The position numbers were made by a program, and so were the translations under genes. The notes below the pieces were generated by a model. That model worked only from the letters and a program-made list of their open reading frames with translations. It had not been told where the DNA came from and ran no database searches. From positions 62,001-126,000 of the forward strand of contig CAYZMM010000011.1 in assembly GCA_964479535.1 (NCBI GenBank): a stretch of DNA of 64,000 nucleotides. Reading direction: 5' to 3'. The DNA is from S015-6 sp964479535 (lineage in GTDB: Bacteria; Desulfobacterota; DSWW01). This document shows, in pieces, positions 39,476-48,022 of this stretch (position 1 is the stretch's first letter; the number at the start of each line of letters is the position of its first letter).

Positions 39476-40702
39476 CTATGAGGGCTGGGAAGGCAGAACC
39501 AGGGCTTTGGACGCCAAGGCGGCGGCGGTGGTGATCTCCACATCCAGCTTGTGGTGTTTCTTGAGCTCGAGGAGCGTGCTCATGCAGCTCAGGCACCCGG
39601 TGGCAACGATCTTCGCCTCGGTTCGCAGGATCTGCTCCACCTTCATCCGGGCCGCCTCGAAACGCGTCTGAGCCAGCTCCGGCACGCGGTCCGTGCCGCC
39701 ACCGCCGCCACAGCAGATGCCTGCGATCCGGTTGGGCCACATCTCCGCGAAATCTTCCACGGCGGCACGCATGACTTCTCTCGGCGCATCGAAGACGCCG
39801 CCCTTCCGGCCCAGGTTGCAGGGGTCGTGGTAGGTGTGGCGCCCCGGGTTCCGACCGGGATCCAGGCGCAACCGCCCCTCCCGGATGCCCCGGGCGATCA
39901 GCTCCAGGATCGAGACAACCCGGAAGCCGGGCTTCCTGCCGATCCACTGCTCGAGGTCCCGGGCGTAGACCTTGAACCCGTGGCCGCATTCGGTGAGCAC
40001 GAGCGTCTCCGCCTCGAGGGCCTCCACCGCCTCGGTCACCCGAAGGGCGATCTTCCTCGTGGCTTCCGGATCTCCCACGAAGTAGCCCCAGTTGGTCACG
40101 TCGGAAAGCCCGCTCCCCACGGTCCAGCTCTCGCCGAGGGCATGCAGGATCTTCGCGTTGCCCATGAAATGCATCGGGATGATGTTGATCTCGCGGGGAT
40201 TCGGAAGGAAGGCATACTTGGCTCCCTTCCGGTCGATCGGAAAGGTGAAGGATTCATCCTCCAGCTCGTCCTGCAATTCCTCCTCGAGCCATTCCACCGT
40301 GTCCACGAACTCTTCCTTCGGGATCATGGACACGTTGCCCGTCTCCAGAGCGGACTCCACCCCGTCCTGAAGTACGGCGGGCGTTTCGCCCCGCTCCGCC
40401 TGTACGCCCCGAACGGCGCGGACCACCTCGTCCATCCGAATGCCCATGGGACAGTCGAAGGTGCAACGGTTGCACAGCGTGCAGGTCCACAGGAAAGGGC
40501 TCTGGAGGGCGAGATCCTCCCAGCCGTTGCACACCATGCGGACGAACCGTCTCGGGTTCTCCCCCGGGACCACGTCCTTCAGAAAGCACCGGGACAGGCA
40601 GGACCCGCAGGTCTGGCACACGGAGGGATTCCTGCCGGTCACCGCCCTGGCCAGGATTTCCATCGCTCGAGAGTTCCGCTTCAGCTCCCGCGAACCGCTC
40701 AT
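39476..40702 (-). CDS. DsrK/HdrD-like CCG-domain iron-sulfur protein next to sat
   Basis: A 408-residue soluble protein. Two ferredoxin motifs, CQTCGSCLSRC (~29-39) and CTLCNRCTFDCPMG (~74-87), precede a CCG-type half: LTECGHGFKVYARDLE (~235), TYHDPCNLGRKGG (~295), GICCGGGGGTDRVPE (~333) and VATGCLSCMSTLLEL (~371). The layout is that of DsrK/TmcB rather than HdrB, since the first CCG is reduced to C-G-H. No membrane helix is present, and no cytochrome b gene is adjacent. It overlaps the HdrA/MvhD-like gene by 4 nt. Inferred role: disulfide or thiol redox at a special cubane cluster, fed by the two flavoproteins upstream. Confidence 0.85.
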   Translation of the reverse strand: MSGSRELKRNSRAMEILARAVTGRNPSVCQTCGSCLSRCFLKDVVPGENPRRFVRMVCNGWEDLALQSPFLWTCTLCNRCTFDCPMGIRMDEVVRAVRGVQAERGETPAVLQDGVESALETGNVSMIPKEEFVDTVEWLEEELQDELEDESFTFPIDRKGAKYAFLPNPREINIIPMHFMGNAKILHALGESWTVGSGLSDVTNWGYFVGDPEATRKIALRVTEAVEALEAETLVLTECGHGFKVYARDLEQWIGRKPGFRVVSILELIARGIREGRLRLDPGRNPGRHTYHDPCNLGRKGGVFDAPREVMRAAVEDFAEMWPNRIAGICCGGGGGTDRVPELAQTRFEAARMKVEQILRTEAKIVATGCLSCMSTLLELKKHHKLDVEITTAAALASKALVLPSQPS

Positions 40703-42345
40703 CGGTCTTCTCCTTCGGACGATGCCACAACGGACCCCGCACCGGGCCCGGAATCATCTTGATCGAGACGCTGCAGGATGTGTGTCCCTCGGTGGGTCTC
40801 GTTCGGGGCGACCGCCACGAACCGAACCGGGGCCCCGGCGCCTCCCTCTGCGGCGGCCAGGTAACCGGCGACCCGCCGGGCGCGCTTCTCGCCCACTGCC
40901 GGGCCTTTTTGAGACACGCAGTTGTCCGGATGACATCCCACGACCACGACCCTTTCCGCCCCTTCTCGAAGCGCCGCCAGGAGCATCTCTTCGCTCACCG
41001 TGCACGCACACGGCACCTCGATGGTCCGCGCCCCGGAAACCCCTCCCTCGCAGGGCCCTCCGTCCCTGCTCGACGAACCGAGACCCGACCGGCTGCAGCA
41101 GAAGAGCACGGTCGGGGAGGAACCCGCCTCGAGCGCTTCCGCGCCTTCCAGTTCCCGGAGGATCTTGCTTCCCGGCCTCTGCACGAGCTCGATCGCGTTG
41201 CCCGGGCAGAGGGCTGCACACAGGCCGCAACCGTAGCAGGCGGGATCGACCGGAACGGGAACGGGACCGTGGCCGATGTCGAGGGCCCTGTGGGGGCAGA
41301 CACGATAACAGGTGAGACAGGAAACACAGTGCCCTTTGTCGATGCGAATGCCTTCCGGAGCCTGCACCTCGCCGGCAGCCATGGGGCCCAGGATTTCCGG
41401 CAGGATGGAGGCAACCTCCTCGGCAAGCTCTTCCCCTGCCTGCTCTCCCTTGCAGGATCCGAGGTAGTAGATCCCCCTTCGGAACGACCGGGAGGGATAG
41501 AGGTGCACGTTGTCCTTCTGAAGGAAGCCTTCCCGGTCCAGGGAATCTCCGGTGCAGCGTGCGACCTCCTCCGCACCGCCGGGAGGCGAGGGCTGCCCGA
41601 CGAAGAGGATGCGGTCCAGCCGCAGTCGCACGGTCTCGCCGGTGATCGTCTGGTCCTGCACCTCGATCTCCACCTTGCCTTCCGCCGCCTTCAACTCCGG
41701 CCTTCCCGCACCCGGCCGCAGGAACCGCACACCCTTTTCACGCAACGCATCGTACAGGGACTGGCCCTCCATTCCCCAGAGGGGAACGTGGCGGGCGAGC
41801 ACGTAGCATTCCGGCCTCCCGTTCGCCTTGAGTCGAAGCAGGGCCCTGAGCACCCTCTGCGCCGTCGCCCGGTCCGGCCATCCCTCGAGCGGGTCGAGCC
41901 AGACGCCGAGCGCGTCCGGGTCACCTTCGCTTTCCTCGGCAGAGGCGAGCGCCTCGAGTTCTTCGACACCCAGCACATTCTCGTCGGGCAGGGGAATCCC
42001 CATTCCCCTCGGACCCGTCGATGCATTCTCCCCCGCGATCAGGACGAAGCCCGCTTCACATGCGGTCACACCGCCCTCTTCCGTTCGGATCCGGATGCGG
42101 AAACGTCCGAAGTGGCCGTCGATCCGAAGCACCTCTTTCCCACGAACCACGCTCACGAGCGATCCTCGTTCGGCGTCCCGATCCTCCCCTGCCTCGGCAC
42201 CCGGTTGAAAGACCGTGACCGGAATCGAAAACCCTGCCAGGAGCTCCGCCACACGCACCCCTGTGGCATCCGTCGCCCACACGAACGCCTGTTTCGTGAA
42301 GGGCCAGGACTTCATCGTCGCTGCAGCTTGCTCATCCGCACTCAT
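40699..42345 (-). CDS. QmoB/HdrA-like protein with a C-terminal MvhD domain
   Basis: A 548-residue protein. The N-terminal 300 residues look like a flavoprotein relative of QmoB/HdrA with a poor FAD motif (FVWATDATGVRVAELLAG, no GXGXXG), so FAD binding here is doubtful. Then GIYYLGSCKGEQ (HdrA-type) and two ferredoxin motifs follow, CVSCLTCYRVCPHRAL and CYGCGLCAALCPGN (~338-390), and an MvhD-like domain: VLFCCSRSG, EVPCACTVSEEML and VVGCHPDNCVSQKG. MvhD domains link Hdr-type complexes to a hydrogenase or other donor. It is four nt overlapped with the DsrK-like gene and 3 nt from the HdrA-like gene, so the complex is presumably stoichiometric. Confidence 0.82.
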   Translation of the reverse strand: MSADEQAAATMKSWPFTKQAFVWATDATGVRVAELLAGFSIPVTVFQPGAEAGEDRDAERGSLVSVVRGKEVLRIDGHFGRFRIRIRTEEGGVTACEAGFVLIAGENASTGPRGMGIPLPDENVLGVEELEALASAEESEGDPDALGVWLDPLEGWPDRATAQRVLRALLRLKANGRPECYVLARHVPLWGMEGQSLYDALREKGVRFLRPGAGRPELKAAEGKVEIEVQDQTITGETVRLRLDRILFVGQPSPPGGAEEVARCTGDSLDREGFLQKDNVHLYPSRSFRRGIYYLGSCKGEQAGEELAEEVASILPEILGPMAAGEVQAPEGIRIDKGHCVSCLTCYRVCPHRALDIGHGPVPVPVDPACYGCGLCAALCPGNAIELVQRPGSKILRELEGAEALEAGSSPTVLFCCSRSGLGSSSRDGGPCEGGVSGARTIEVPCACTVSEEMLLAALREGAERVVVVGCHPDNCVSQKGPAVGEKRARRVAGYLAAAEGGAGAPVRFVAVAPNETHRGTHILQRLDQDDSGPGAGSVVASSEGEDR

Positions 42346-42348
42346 GCG

Positions 42349-43431
42349 TCACGCTCCGGCTTCGAACAGGTATCGTGCAACCGCATCCATCGCCTGCCTC
42401 CTGGACCCCGGAATATCCGTGGGCCCTCGACAGGCACCGATCGTGTACACGCGGTCTCCGTTTCCACCGAAGGACTTCGGGAGAAACCCCCTTCCGTCGA
42501 GGGGGACCTTCAGAATCCCCGAGATATCGGCGGCATCCCGGGGCGGAAGCATGCCGACGGCCAGGACGGCGAGGTCGAACACCTCTGTCCTCAAGACCCC
42601 TGTCCCCGGTTCTTCGAAGACCAGCGACACCTTGTCGCCCTCTGCCGGAAGCAGCTCACTCGGTACGCCCTGGACGAGTCGCACCCTGCCCTCGAGGCTT
42701 CGATAGAATTCCCGGAAGCCCTTACCGAAAACCTGCAGATCCATGTAGAAGACCGTCACGGCCCAGTTCGGGTCTTCGTGCAGAAGGCGCGCCGCCATTC
42801 TCAGAGAGGTCTTGCAGCAGACCTGCGAACAGTAGTCCCTGCCGGCCTCACGGTCGCGGGAGCCCACGCACTGGAGGAAGGCAACACTGGGCTCCGGGTT
42901 TCCGGCGGCCGCAAGAGACGGGACGCGATCCTCCAGGATCGCCCGGTCGAGGTCCGCCGTCGTCATGACAGCGTCCGACTCCTCGTACAGGAGCATCGGC
43001 TTCTCCTCTGCCGGAAAGACCTCGAAGCCCGTGGCAACGAAGAGCGCGTCCACGTCCCACGCGAGCGGTTCGGAGAGGACCTGTCCTTCGGTTTGCGCAC
43101 CCTCCCGCGCCGACGGGCCACCGGCCCCTTCCACCGGAACCGCCTCCACACGGATCGCGCCCTCCCCGGTCGAAAGGGCCTCCAGCCTTCCACCGGTGTA
43201 GACGCTGATCAACGGGTTCTCCAGAACACGCCGCTTGCTGTCGGCCGCCGTACAGGCGTTGCATTTCTGACATCTGTCCGTGGCCATGCACGCCCATCGG
43301 CTCGCGTGCCCGCCCACCTGCAGCTGCTTTTCCAGCAACAAGACCTCCACTCGATTCCTGGCCAGCTCTTCAGCGGCAGCCAACCCCGCAATCCCGCCGC
43401 CGAGCACCAGCACCGGCCTCTGTCGCGTCAC
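42349..43431 (-). CDS. QmoA/HdrA-like FAD protein
   Basis: A 360-residue flavoprotein. FAD fold RPVLVLGGGIAGLAAAEELA at the start, then cysteines ACMATDRCQKCNACTAADSK (~48-67) for a cluster, the HdrA motif CVGSRDREAGRDYCSQVCC (~192-210) and a C-terminal flavin motif DLAVLAVGMLPPRD with VYTIGACRGPTDI. It is shorter than QmoA and HdrA. Together with the next gene it rebuilds an HdrA split in two, exactly as QmoA plus QmoB do. Second gene of the four-gene operon starting at 43901. Confidence 0.83.
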   Translation of the reverse strand: MTRQRPVLVLGGGIAGLAAAEELARNRVEVLLLEKQLQVGGHASRWACMATDRCQKCNACTAADSKRRVLENPLISVYTGGRLEALSTGEGAIRVEAVPVEGAGGPSAREGAQTEGQVLSEPLAWDVDALFVATGFEVFPAEEKPMLLYEESDAVMTTADLDRAILEDRVPSLAAAGNPEPSVAFLQCVGSRDREAGRDYCSQVCCKTSLRMAARLLHEDPNWAVTVFYMDLQVFGKGFREFYRSLEGRVRLVQGVPSELLPAEGDKVSLVFEEPGTGVLRTEVFDLAVLAVGMLPPRDAADISGILKVPLDGRGFLPKSFGGNGDRVYTIGACRGPTDIPGSRRQAMDAVARYLFEAGA

Positions 43432-43454
43432 TTCTCGAGCCTCCCGTCGCCGCC

Positions 43455-43901
43455 TCAGCTCTTTCCGCCCTGGATGCCCTTCTCCTCGAGCAACTCCAGG
43501 GCGATGCGAATGGCCCCGGCGATGATGGGCGGGCAGACTTCGGTGGGCACCTTTTCCGGATCCGCCTCCAGGAAGTCGTCACACTTGTTGCCGGGGTAGG
43601 CTGAAGCAAGTTCTTCGTTGAAGCGCTCCTCCAGTTCCTGGATGAGCATGTACATCAGGTCTCTGTCCAACCGGTCGCCGGCCGCGCTCGCGATCAGGAC
43701 CCCTGCAGCGGTGAGGGCCCCGCAGGTCACGCCGAGGAAGCCGTCCGCGCCCACCAGGCCGCCGGCCGCCCGGACCACGTCCGGCCTCGGCTCGCCGAGG
43801 TGTCCGAGCCCCACATCGATGACGATCTGGCTGCACAGGTTTCCCCGTTCAGCCGACTCCTTGACCCGTTTCATCAGTTCTTCTTCGCCCGGCACGCCCA
43901 T
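43455..43901 (-). CDS. C_GCAxxG_C_C family putative redox protein
   Basis: A 148-residue cysteine protein of the C_GCAxxG_C_C family. Conserved cysteines are in GNLCSQIVI (~21), FLGVTCGALTAAGVLI (the CGA motif, ~59), YPGNKCDDF (~107) and TEVCPPIIAGAIRIALELL (~122). Family members are thought to bind an iron-sulfur cluster or act as redox-active thiols; some are encoded beside Hdr-like genes and oxidoreductases. AGGAG stands 9 nt upstream of the ATG. It leads the Hdr-like operon; a promoter lies about 80-110 nt before it. Confidence 0.82.
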   Translation of the reverse strand: MGVPGEEELMKRVKESAERGNLCSQIVIDVGLGHLGEPRPDVVRAAGGLVGADGFLGVTCGALTAAGVLIASAAGDRLDRDLMYMLIQELEERFNEELASAYPGNKCDDFLEADPEKVPTEVCPPIIAGAIRIALELLEEKGIQGGKS

Positions 43902-43978
43902 GGCTCGACGCTCCTGTTTGATCCTCGGCTTGCAGACCGTCTGTTGATCGCCGTCTGCCTTGAACACGGCAAAGTTTT

Positions 43979-44008
43979 ACGTTAGCAAACGGCTCGAAAC
44001 CATGTCAA
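43979..44008 (-). promoter_or_regulatory. Promoter of the Hdr-like operon
   Basis: Minus strand: TTGACA (44008-44003), 18-bp spacer, TAACGT (43984-43979). Perfect -35; the -10 is weak. Confidence 0.5.
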
Positions 44009-44135
44009 TGGAGTAGGTTATCGAGGCCCCTTCCAGTTGCAATGCAGCGCGGTCCGCGTTAGGGTGTTGCCGATTCCGCGGTGTGCCGCCGCGGGCTTCG
44101 CGTTCTGCCCCTTCAACCGGCGTAAGGAGCGCCCC

Positions 44136-44771
44136 ATGGCACGGATCGTTCTCGTTCGTCACGGCAGAACGGAGTGGAACAAGGACCGGATCTTTCGGGG
44201 AACGGCCGACGTCCCCCTGGACGAACAGGGCAGGCGAGAAGCGGCCTGTGCCAGGGACTGGCTCGAGGAGGAGATCTTCCACGGGGCTTACAGCAGCCCT
44301 CTCAGCCGGGCGGTGGAGACGGCGGAGATCATTCTGCGGCCGCACGGCCTCGCCCCTCGGAAGCACGACGGCCTCGCCGACTTGAACTACGGGGAGTGGC
44401 AGGGCAAGCCGAACGAGGAAGTGATGCGGAACTACCCGGAGCTGTACCGGCAGTGGCGGGACGCACCCCACACGGTCGTGTTCCCGGGAGGCGAGGGTCT
44501 CGCCGCCGTTCGTCAACGGTCGCTGGCCGCGGTCGAAGAGGTTGCGTCCAGGCATCCTGGAGAGACCGTGCTGCTGGCGGCGCACAGGGTCGTGAACAAG
44601 GTGCTGATTGCCGCTCTGCTGGGACTGGACGACTCCCGTTTCTGGGAGATCGGACAGGACACGGCCGCCCTGAACGAGTTCGTCTTGCAGGATGGAAAGT
44701 GGGTCTGCAGGCTCGTGAACGACACGTGCCACCTGCGCGGGCTGCCCGACCGTGTCACCACCGACTTCTGA
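44136..44771 (+). CDS. Histidine phosphatase family protein
   Basis: A 211-residue member of the phosphoglycerate mutase / CobC superfamily. The phospho-histidine motif is LVRHGRTEWN (His9), with the second Arg in YSSPLSRAVETAEII (~58), the Glu in LNYGEWQGKPNEEV and the second His in VLLAAHRVVNKVLIAALLG (~150). Usually this motif is HG or HH; here the second site is AHR. TAAGGAGC precedes the ATG by 7 nt. It could be alpha-ribazole phosphatase, phosphoglycerate phosphatase or another small-molecule phosphatase; nearby genes do not decide. It reads together with the thioredoxin-HEAT gene 54 nt downstream. Confidence 0.88.
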   Translation: MARIVLVRHGRTEWNKDRIFRGTADVPLDEQGRREAACARDWLEEEIFHGAYSSPLSRAVETAEIILRPHGLAPRKHDGLADLNYGEWQGKPNEEVMRNYPELYRQWRDAPHTVVFPGGEGLAAVRQRSLAAVEEVASRHPGETVLLAAHRVVNKVLIAALLGLDDSRFWEIGQDTAALNEFVLQDGKWVCRLVNDTCHLRGLPDRVTTDF

Positions 44772-44825
44772 CGCCGTCCGGGTGACGTCCATGTCTCCCG
44801 AGGAACAGGCAAGACAGGAAACCGC

Positions 44826-45830
44826 ATGAAGACTCCCGACACATCGGCCTCCAGCGGCCCTGATCGCGACAAGCCGTTCTCGTCTCTGCCGGAAACGCTG
44901 ACGCTGCAGTACCGCACCGGTGGCGAGGACGAGACGGTCCGCGCCATGGAAGGCTGGATACGGGCGCTGGCCGAAGAGGGGGGCGGACGGCTCGTCTTCG
45001 AAAAGGAAGAGACCCGGGATCAGCCTTTCCTGCCATCCCTCTCCCTGCGAACGGGCGTCGCATCCCGTGTCCACTACCACTTCGTTCCCGAAGGCCCGGA
45101 AAGGCCCGTCTTCCGGGATTTCCTCTGGGACACGGCGTCGCAGGGCACCGCCGGCCCGGCGGCCCCCTCGAACGACCCGGAGCGCACGGGCCCGGCTCAC
45201 GAGATGCTCCTCTTCCTCTCCGCTCACTGTCCCAATTGCCCCCGCGCGGTCCGCATCGTTCAGTCGCTGGCAAGGAAACTGCCGAACCTGTCGGTACATC
45301 TCTTCGAAGCGATGCAGCACACCGACCTGGCGAAGCAACACAACGTCCAGTCCGTCCCGACGCTCCTGATCGATGAGGAACTTCGCTACGTGGGCGACCT
45401 GGACGAGGCCGGGTTGCTGGCCGTTCTTGGGTCGTCGGACAGCACGTCCATGCTTCACGAGAAGATCCGGAAGCAGATCAAGGAGGAGGGCGGTGCCCTC
45501 GATGCGGCGGAATGGATTGCGGGCGGCGGCGACCCGACCTTCCTGGCCACCGATCTCGGGCAGTCCTCCTTCGAAGAGCGAATCGCCCTGCTCGTCGCCC
45601 TGGAGGAAGCACTCGAGACGGACCCGAGGTGCCTGGATCGAATGGTCGACCCGCTTCTCCCCTATCTCGAGGGGGAGCACGCCTCGGTGCGCGGCGACAT
45701 CGCCGACCTGCTCGGCAAGATCGGGGACCCGAAGGCGCTTCCCGCACTGAAGAAGCTTCTCGAAGACCCGGACCCGAACGTTGCCGAGGTCGCCTCGGAA
45801 GCCGTGGAGATGATCGAACAAGGCTCGTAG
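44826..45830 (+). CDS. Thioredoxin-fold protein fused to HEAT repeats
   Basis: A 334-residue cytoplasmic protein. Residues ~20-100 look like a thioredoxin-like domain without active-site cysteines. A second thioredoxin fold has the redox pair C135-P-N-C138 in LSAHCPNCPRAV and the cis-Pro loop VQSVPTLLID (~173), as in the glutaredoxin-like domains of PDO/AhpF. From ~245 to the end there are HEAT/PBS-lyase-like repeats (YLEGEHASVRGDIADLLGKI, DPKALPALKKLLEDPDPNVA). No signal peptide. The domain order, redox plus protein-binding repeats, suggests thiol exchange with a partner protein; DsrC or the Hdr-like proteins are tempting but unproven. Confidence 0.8.
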   Translation: MKTPDTSASSGPDRDKPFSSLPETLTLQYRTGGEDETVRAMEGWIRALAEEGGGRLVFEKEETRDQPFLPSLSLRTGVASRVHYHFVPEGPERPVFRDFLWDTASQGTAGPAAPSNDPERTGPAHEMLLFLSAHCPNCPRAVRIVQSLARKLPNLSVHLFEAMQHTDLAKQHNVQSVPTLLIDEELRYVGDLDEAGLLAVLGSSDSTSMLHEKIRKQIKEEGGALDAAEWIAGGGDPTFLATDLGQSSFEERIALLVALEEALETDPRCLDRMVDPLLPYLEGEHASVRGDIADLLGKIGDPKALPALKKLLEDPDPNVAEVASEAVEMIEQGS

Positions 45831-45890
45831 CTGCCCTGCCCGGGCAGTTCTCTCCTGCCGGAAAAGCACGGACCTTCTGTGCTGCCCCGG

Positions 45891-45935
45891 GGGCCGATTG
45901 GGGTCGGGCCGATTGGGGTGGCCGATTGGGGTCGG
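45891..45935. repeat. Three copies of GGCCGATTGGGGT
   Basis: Direct repeats of GGCCGATTGGGGTSG, the last ending GTCGGACCAC, which is complementary to the unit TGGTCCGAC at 46185-46254. It starts 60 nt after the stop at 45830. Confidence 0.8.
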
Positions 45936-46184
45936 ACCACACTATGTGCCCGATATCCAATCGAAAAGCCCTCAGAATCAAACTCTTTTCTTGCTTAGAC
46001 CCCTCGTTTCTATGGCAAAATCGATCCTCTAAGCCGGATCCAGCCTCCCTACTGCAAGTAAGTCTGCTGCCGATTACGTAGTTTTCCCGGCTTACAGGCC
46101 AGATTTTCAGCAGAAAAAACGATCTCTAAGGCCGATTTCTTCCTCTCTGGCCGGTGAATTCCTATTCTGATCAGGTACTTGTTC

Positions 46185-46254
46185 TGGTCCGACCCAGCCG
46201 TGACTCACTGGTCCGACCCAGCCGTGACTCCTGGTCCGACCCGGCCGTGACCGG
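46185..46254. repeat. Three tandem copies of a 23-24 bp unit
   Basis: Units begin TGGTCCGACCCRGCCGTGAC at 46185, 46209 and 46232. The stretch 45936-46184 between this and the 45891 repeat is AT-rich compared with the rest of the window and holds no gene. Confidence 0.85.
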
Positions 46255-46303
46255 TGGGATTCTGTTGCGTGTCATGGAGTGTCTGTACTCGATCTCCCAC
46301 ACT

Positions 46304-46317
46304 TGCAACAGATTGCA
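46304..46317. promoter_or_regulatory. Palindrome TGCAA-N4-TTGCA upstream of the sigma-54 regulator gene
   Basis: Perfect inverted half-sites TGCAA/TTGCA around CAGA, 64 nt before the ATG at 46381. It could be an enhancer or autoregulatory site for a Fis-type regulator; a single half (GTTGCAAAC) recurs at about 47867. Confidence 0.4.
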
Positions 46318-46380
46318 TCAAATTGTATCATCTTACTTGACATGGCAAATAAACAGCCGGAACATTCGGGGACCCAGAGC

Positions 46381-47760
46381 ATGAACAATCGGGACTGCTT
46401 CGAGAATCCGCTGTCCTGCAGGGAGATGGATTGCCCCGCCCCTTGCAGGATGATTCTCGAAAACGCACCCGACGGGATCCTCACGGTGGACCCGGAGGGT
46501 TCCATTGCCTGGTTCAACCGGGCTGCGGAACAGATCACCGGCTTCAACAAGGAAGAGGTGCTGGGCAAGCCCTGTCGAGGCGTTCTCCAGTCGGACCTGT
46601 GCGGCACCGATGTCTGCCCCCTGGAGCAGACCCTTCGCCAACACAGGACCGTGGCAAACCTGGAGACGGTCATGACGAACAAGTGGGGCCGGCAGATCCC
46701 CGTGTCGGTGAGCGCCGCCCCCATCAAGGACAAGGAAGGGAAGGTCGTGGGCGCGGTCGAAACCTTGCGCGACCTGTCGGTGATCAAGGCCTATCAGCTC
46801 GAAGCGGAGGAGCGAACGTCCTTCAGGAGCATCGTGACCAAGAACAGCCGCATGCTCTCCATTCTCCACCACCTCCGGGACCTGGCGATGAGCGATTCAC
46901 CGGTGCTGCTGAGCGGGGAGAGCGGAACAGGGAAAGAGTTGCTCGCCCGGGCGATCCACGAGCTGAGCCGGAGAAAGCAGGGCCCCTACATCGCGGTCAA
47001 CTGCGGTGCCATTCCGGACACCCTGATCGAATCCGAGCTCTTCGGCTACAGGCGGGGCGCCTTCACCGATGCGAGACAGAACAAACCGGGCCGATTCGCC
47101 CTTGCCGAGCGGGGCACCCTCTTCCTGGACGAAATCGGCGACCTTCCGCTCGAGACGCAGGTCAAGCTTCTTCGCGTGCTGGAGGGCGGAGAATACCAGC
47201 CCCTGGGCGGCACGGAGACCCTCGAGGCGAACGTGCGAATCGTCACCGCCACCAACAAGGTTCTCCTGGACCGGATCGCGGAAGGGCGGTTCCGGGAAGA
47301 CCTATACTATCGCATCAATGTGGTTCAGATCGACGTGCCCCCGCTCCGACAGAGGCGGGAAGACATCCCCCTCCTGATGAAGCACTTTCTCGAGAAGCTG
47401 AACCTCAAACGGGACAAGACGATCGGCGGCCTTTCCCCTGTGGCGGAGCGCATCCTGCTCGAGCACGACTACCCGGGCAACATCCGGGAACTCCAGAACG
47501 TCCTCGAGTACGCCACCATTGTCTGCAAGAACGACCAGATCGAGCCCCGCCACCTTCCCCCCTATCTCCTGCGCACCAAGGAAAGGCCTGTGGCCGCCGA
47601 AGCCGCGAATCCCGGATCGACCGTGGAGTGCATGGAAAAGGAAGAGCTGCTGGAGGCCCTGAAGGCGCATCGCTGGAACCGGCAGGCAGCCGCGGATGCC
47701 CTTGGAATCAGCCGGACGACCCTCTGGAGAAAGATCAAGCGGTTCCAAATCGCCTCGTGA
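46381..47760 (+). CDS. PAS-domain sigma-54-dependent transcription activator
   Basis: A 459-residue one-component enhancer-binding protein. The N-terminal PAS domain (~25-140) starts ILENAPDGILTVDPEGSIAW and contains cysteines (SDLCGTDVCPLE) that may make it redox sensitive. The AAA+ domain follows: Walker A GESGTGKELLARAI (~178), the sigma-54 loop as GAFTDA (usual GAFTGA), Walker B GTLFLDEIGDL and arginine finger YYRINVVQIDVPPLR. The C-terminal Fis helix-turn-helix is HRWNRQAAADALGISRTTLW. The start could also be ATG 46342; 46381 has a GGGGAC at better spacing. A degenerate paralogue follows. Possible targets are the membrane electron-transfer operons downstream, but I found no -24/-12 promoter to prove it. 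Confidence 0.9.
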   Translation: MNNRDCFENPLSCREMDCPAPCRMILENAPDGILTVDPEGSIAWFNRAAEQITGFNKEEVLGKPCRGVLQSDLCGTDVCPLEQTLRQHRTVANLETVMTNKWGRQIPVSVSAAPIKDKEGKVVGAVETLRDLSVIKAYQLEAEERTSFRSIVTKNSRMLSILHHLRDLAMSDSPVLLSGESGTGKELLARAIHELSRRKQGPYIAVNCGAIPDTLIESELFGYRRGAFTDARQNKPGRFALAERGTLFLDEIGDLPLETQVKLLRVLEGGEYQPLGGTETLEANVRIVTATNKVLLDRIAEGRFREDLYYRINVVQIDVPPLRQRREDIPLLMKHFLEKLNLKRDKTIGGLSPVAERILLEHDYPGNIRELQNVLEYATIVCKNDQIEPRHLPPYLLRTKERPVAAEAANPGSTVECMEKEELLEALKAHRWNRQAAADALGISRTTLWRKIKRFQIAS

Positions 47761-47777
47761 GCTGGTTGCCCGACAAC

Positions 47778-47794
47778 TGAAACGTTTTGTTTCA
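47778..47794. promoter_or_regulatory. TGAAAC-N5-GTTTCA palindrome between the two regulator genes
   Basis: Perfect inverted repeat; further GTTTCA half-sites stand at about 47809 and 47857. The spacing suggests an upstream activating region for the gene at 48023 or an operator; the binding protein is unknown. Confidence 0.45.
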
Positions 47795-48022
47795 ACCGTT
47801 GCTTTTTGTTTCATCGACCGGAAAACCTGCGTGGCACGAGGGGATGGGCACGACATGTTTCATATTGTTGCAAACTGAATCAACTGAACCCCGACCCCCC
47901 TTACGATGACAAGACCCGTTAGCCCATTGAAAAAGAAACGAAATATCCTGTCTTGGTGGGGATGGCATCTGTCTTGCTGCAACCACGGCCTTTCACCCAG
48001 AACGCTTCAGCAGAGTGGCCGT

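Noticed and set aside
43455..43901. Adenylyl/phospho-carrier or ferredoxin identity for the cysteine-rich gene
   Set aside because: The cysteine spacing is that of the C_GCAxxG_C_C family, not CXXCXXC ferredoxins.
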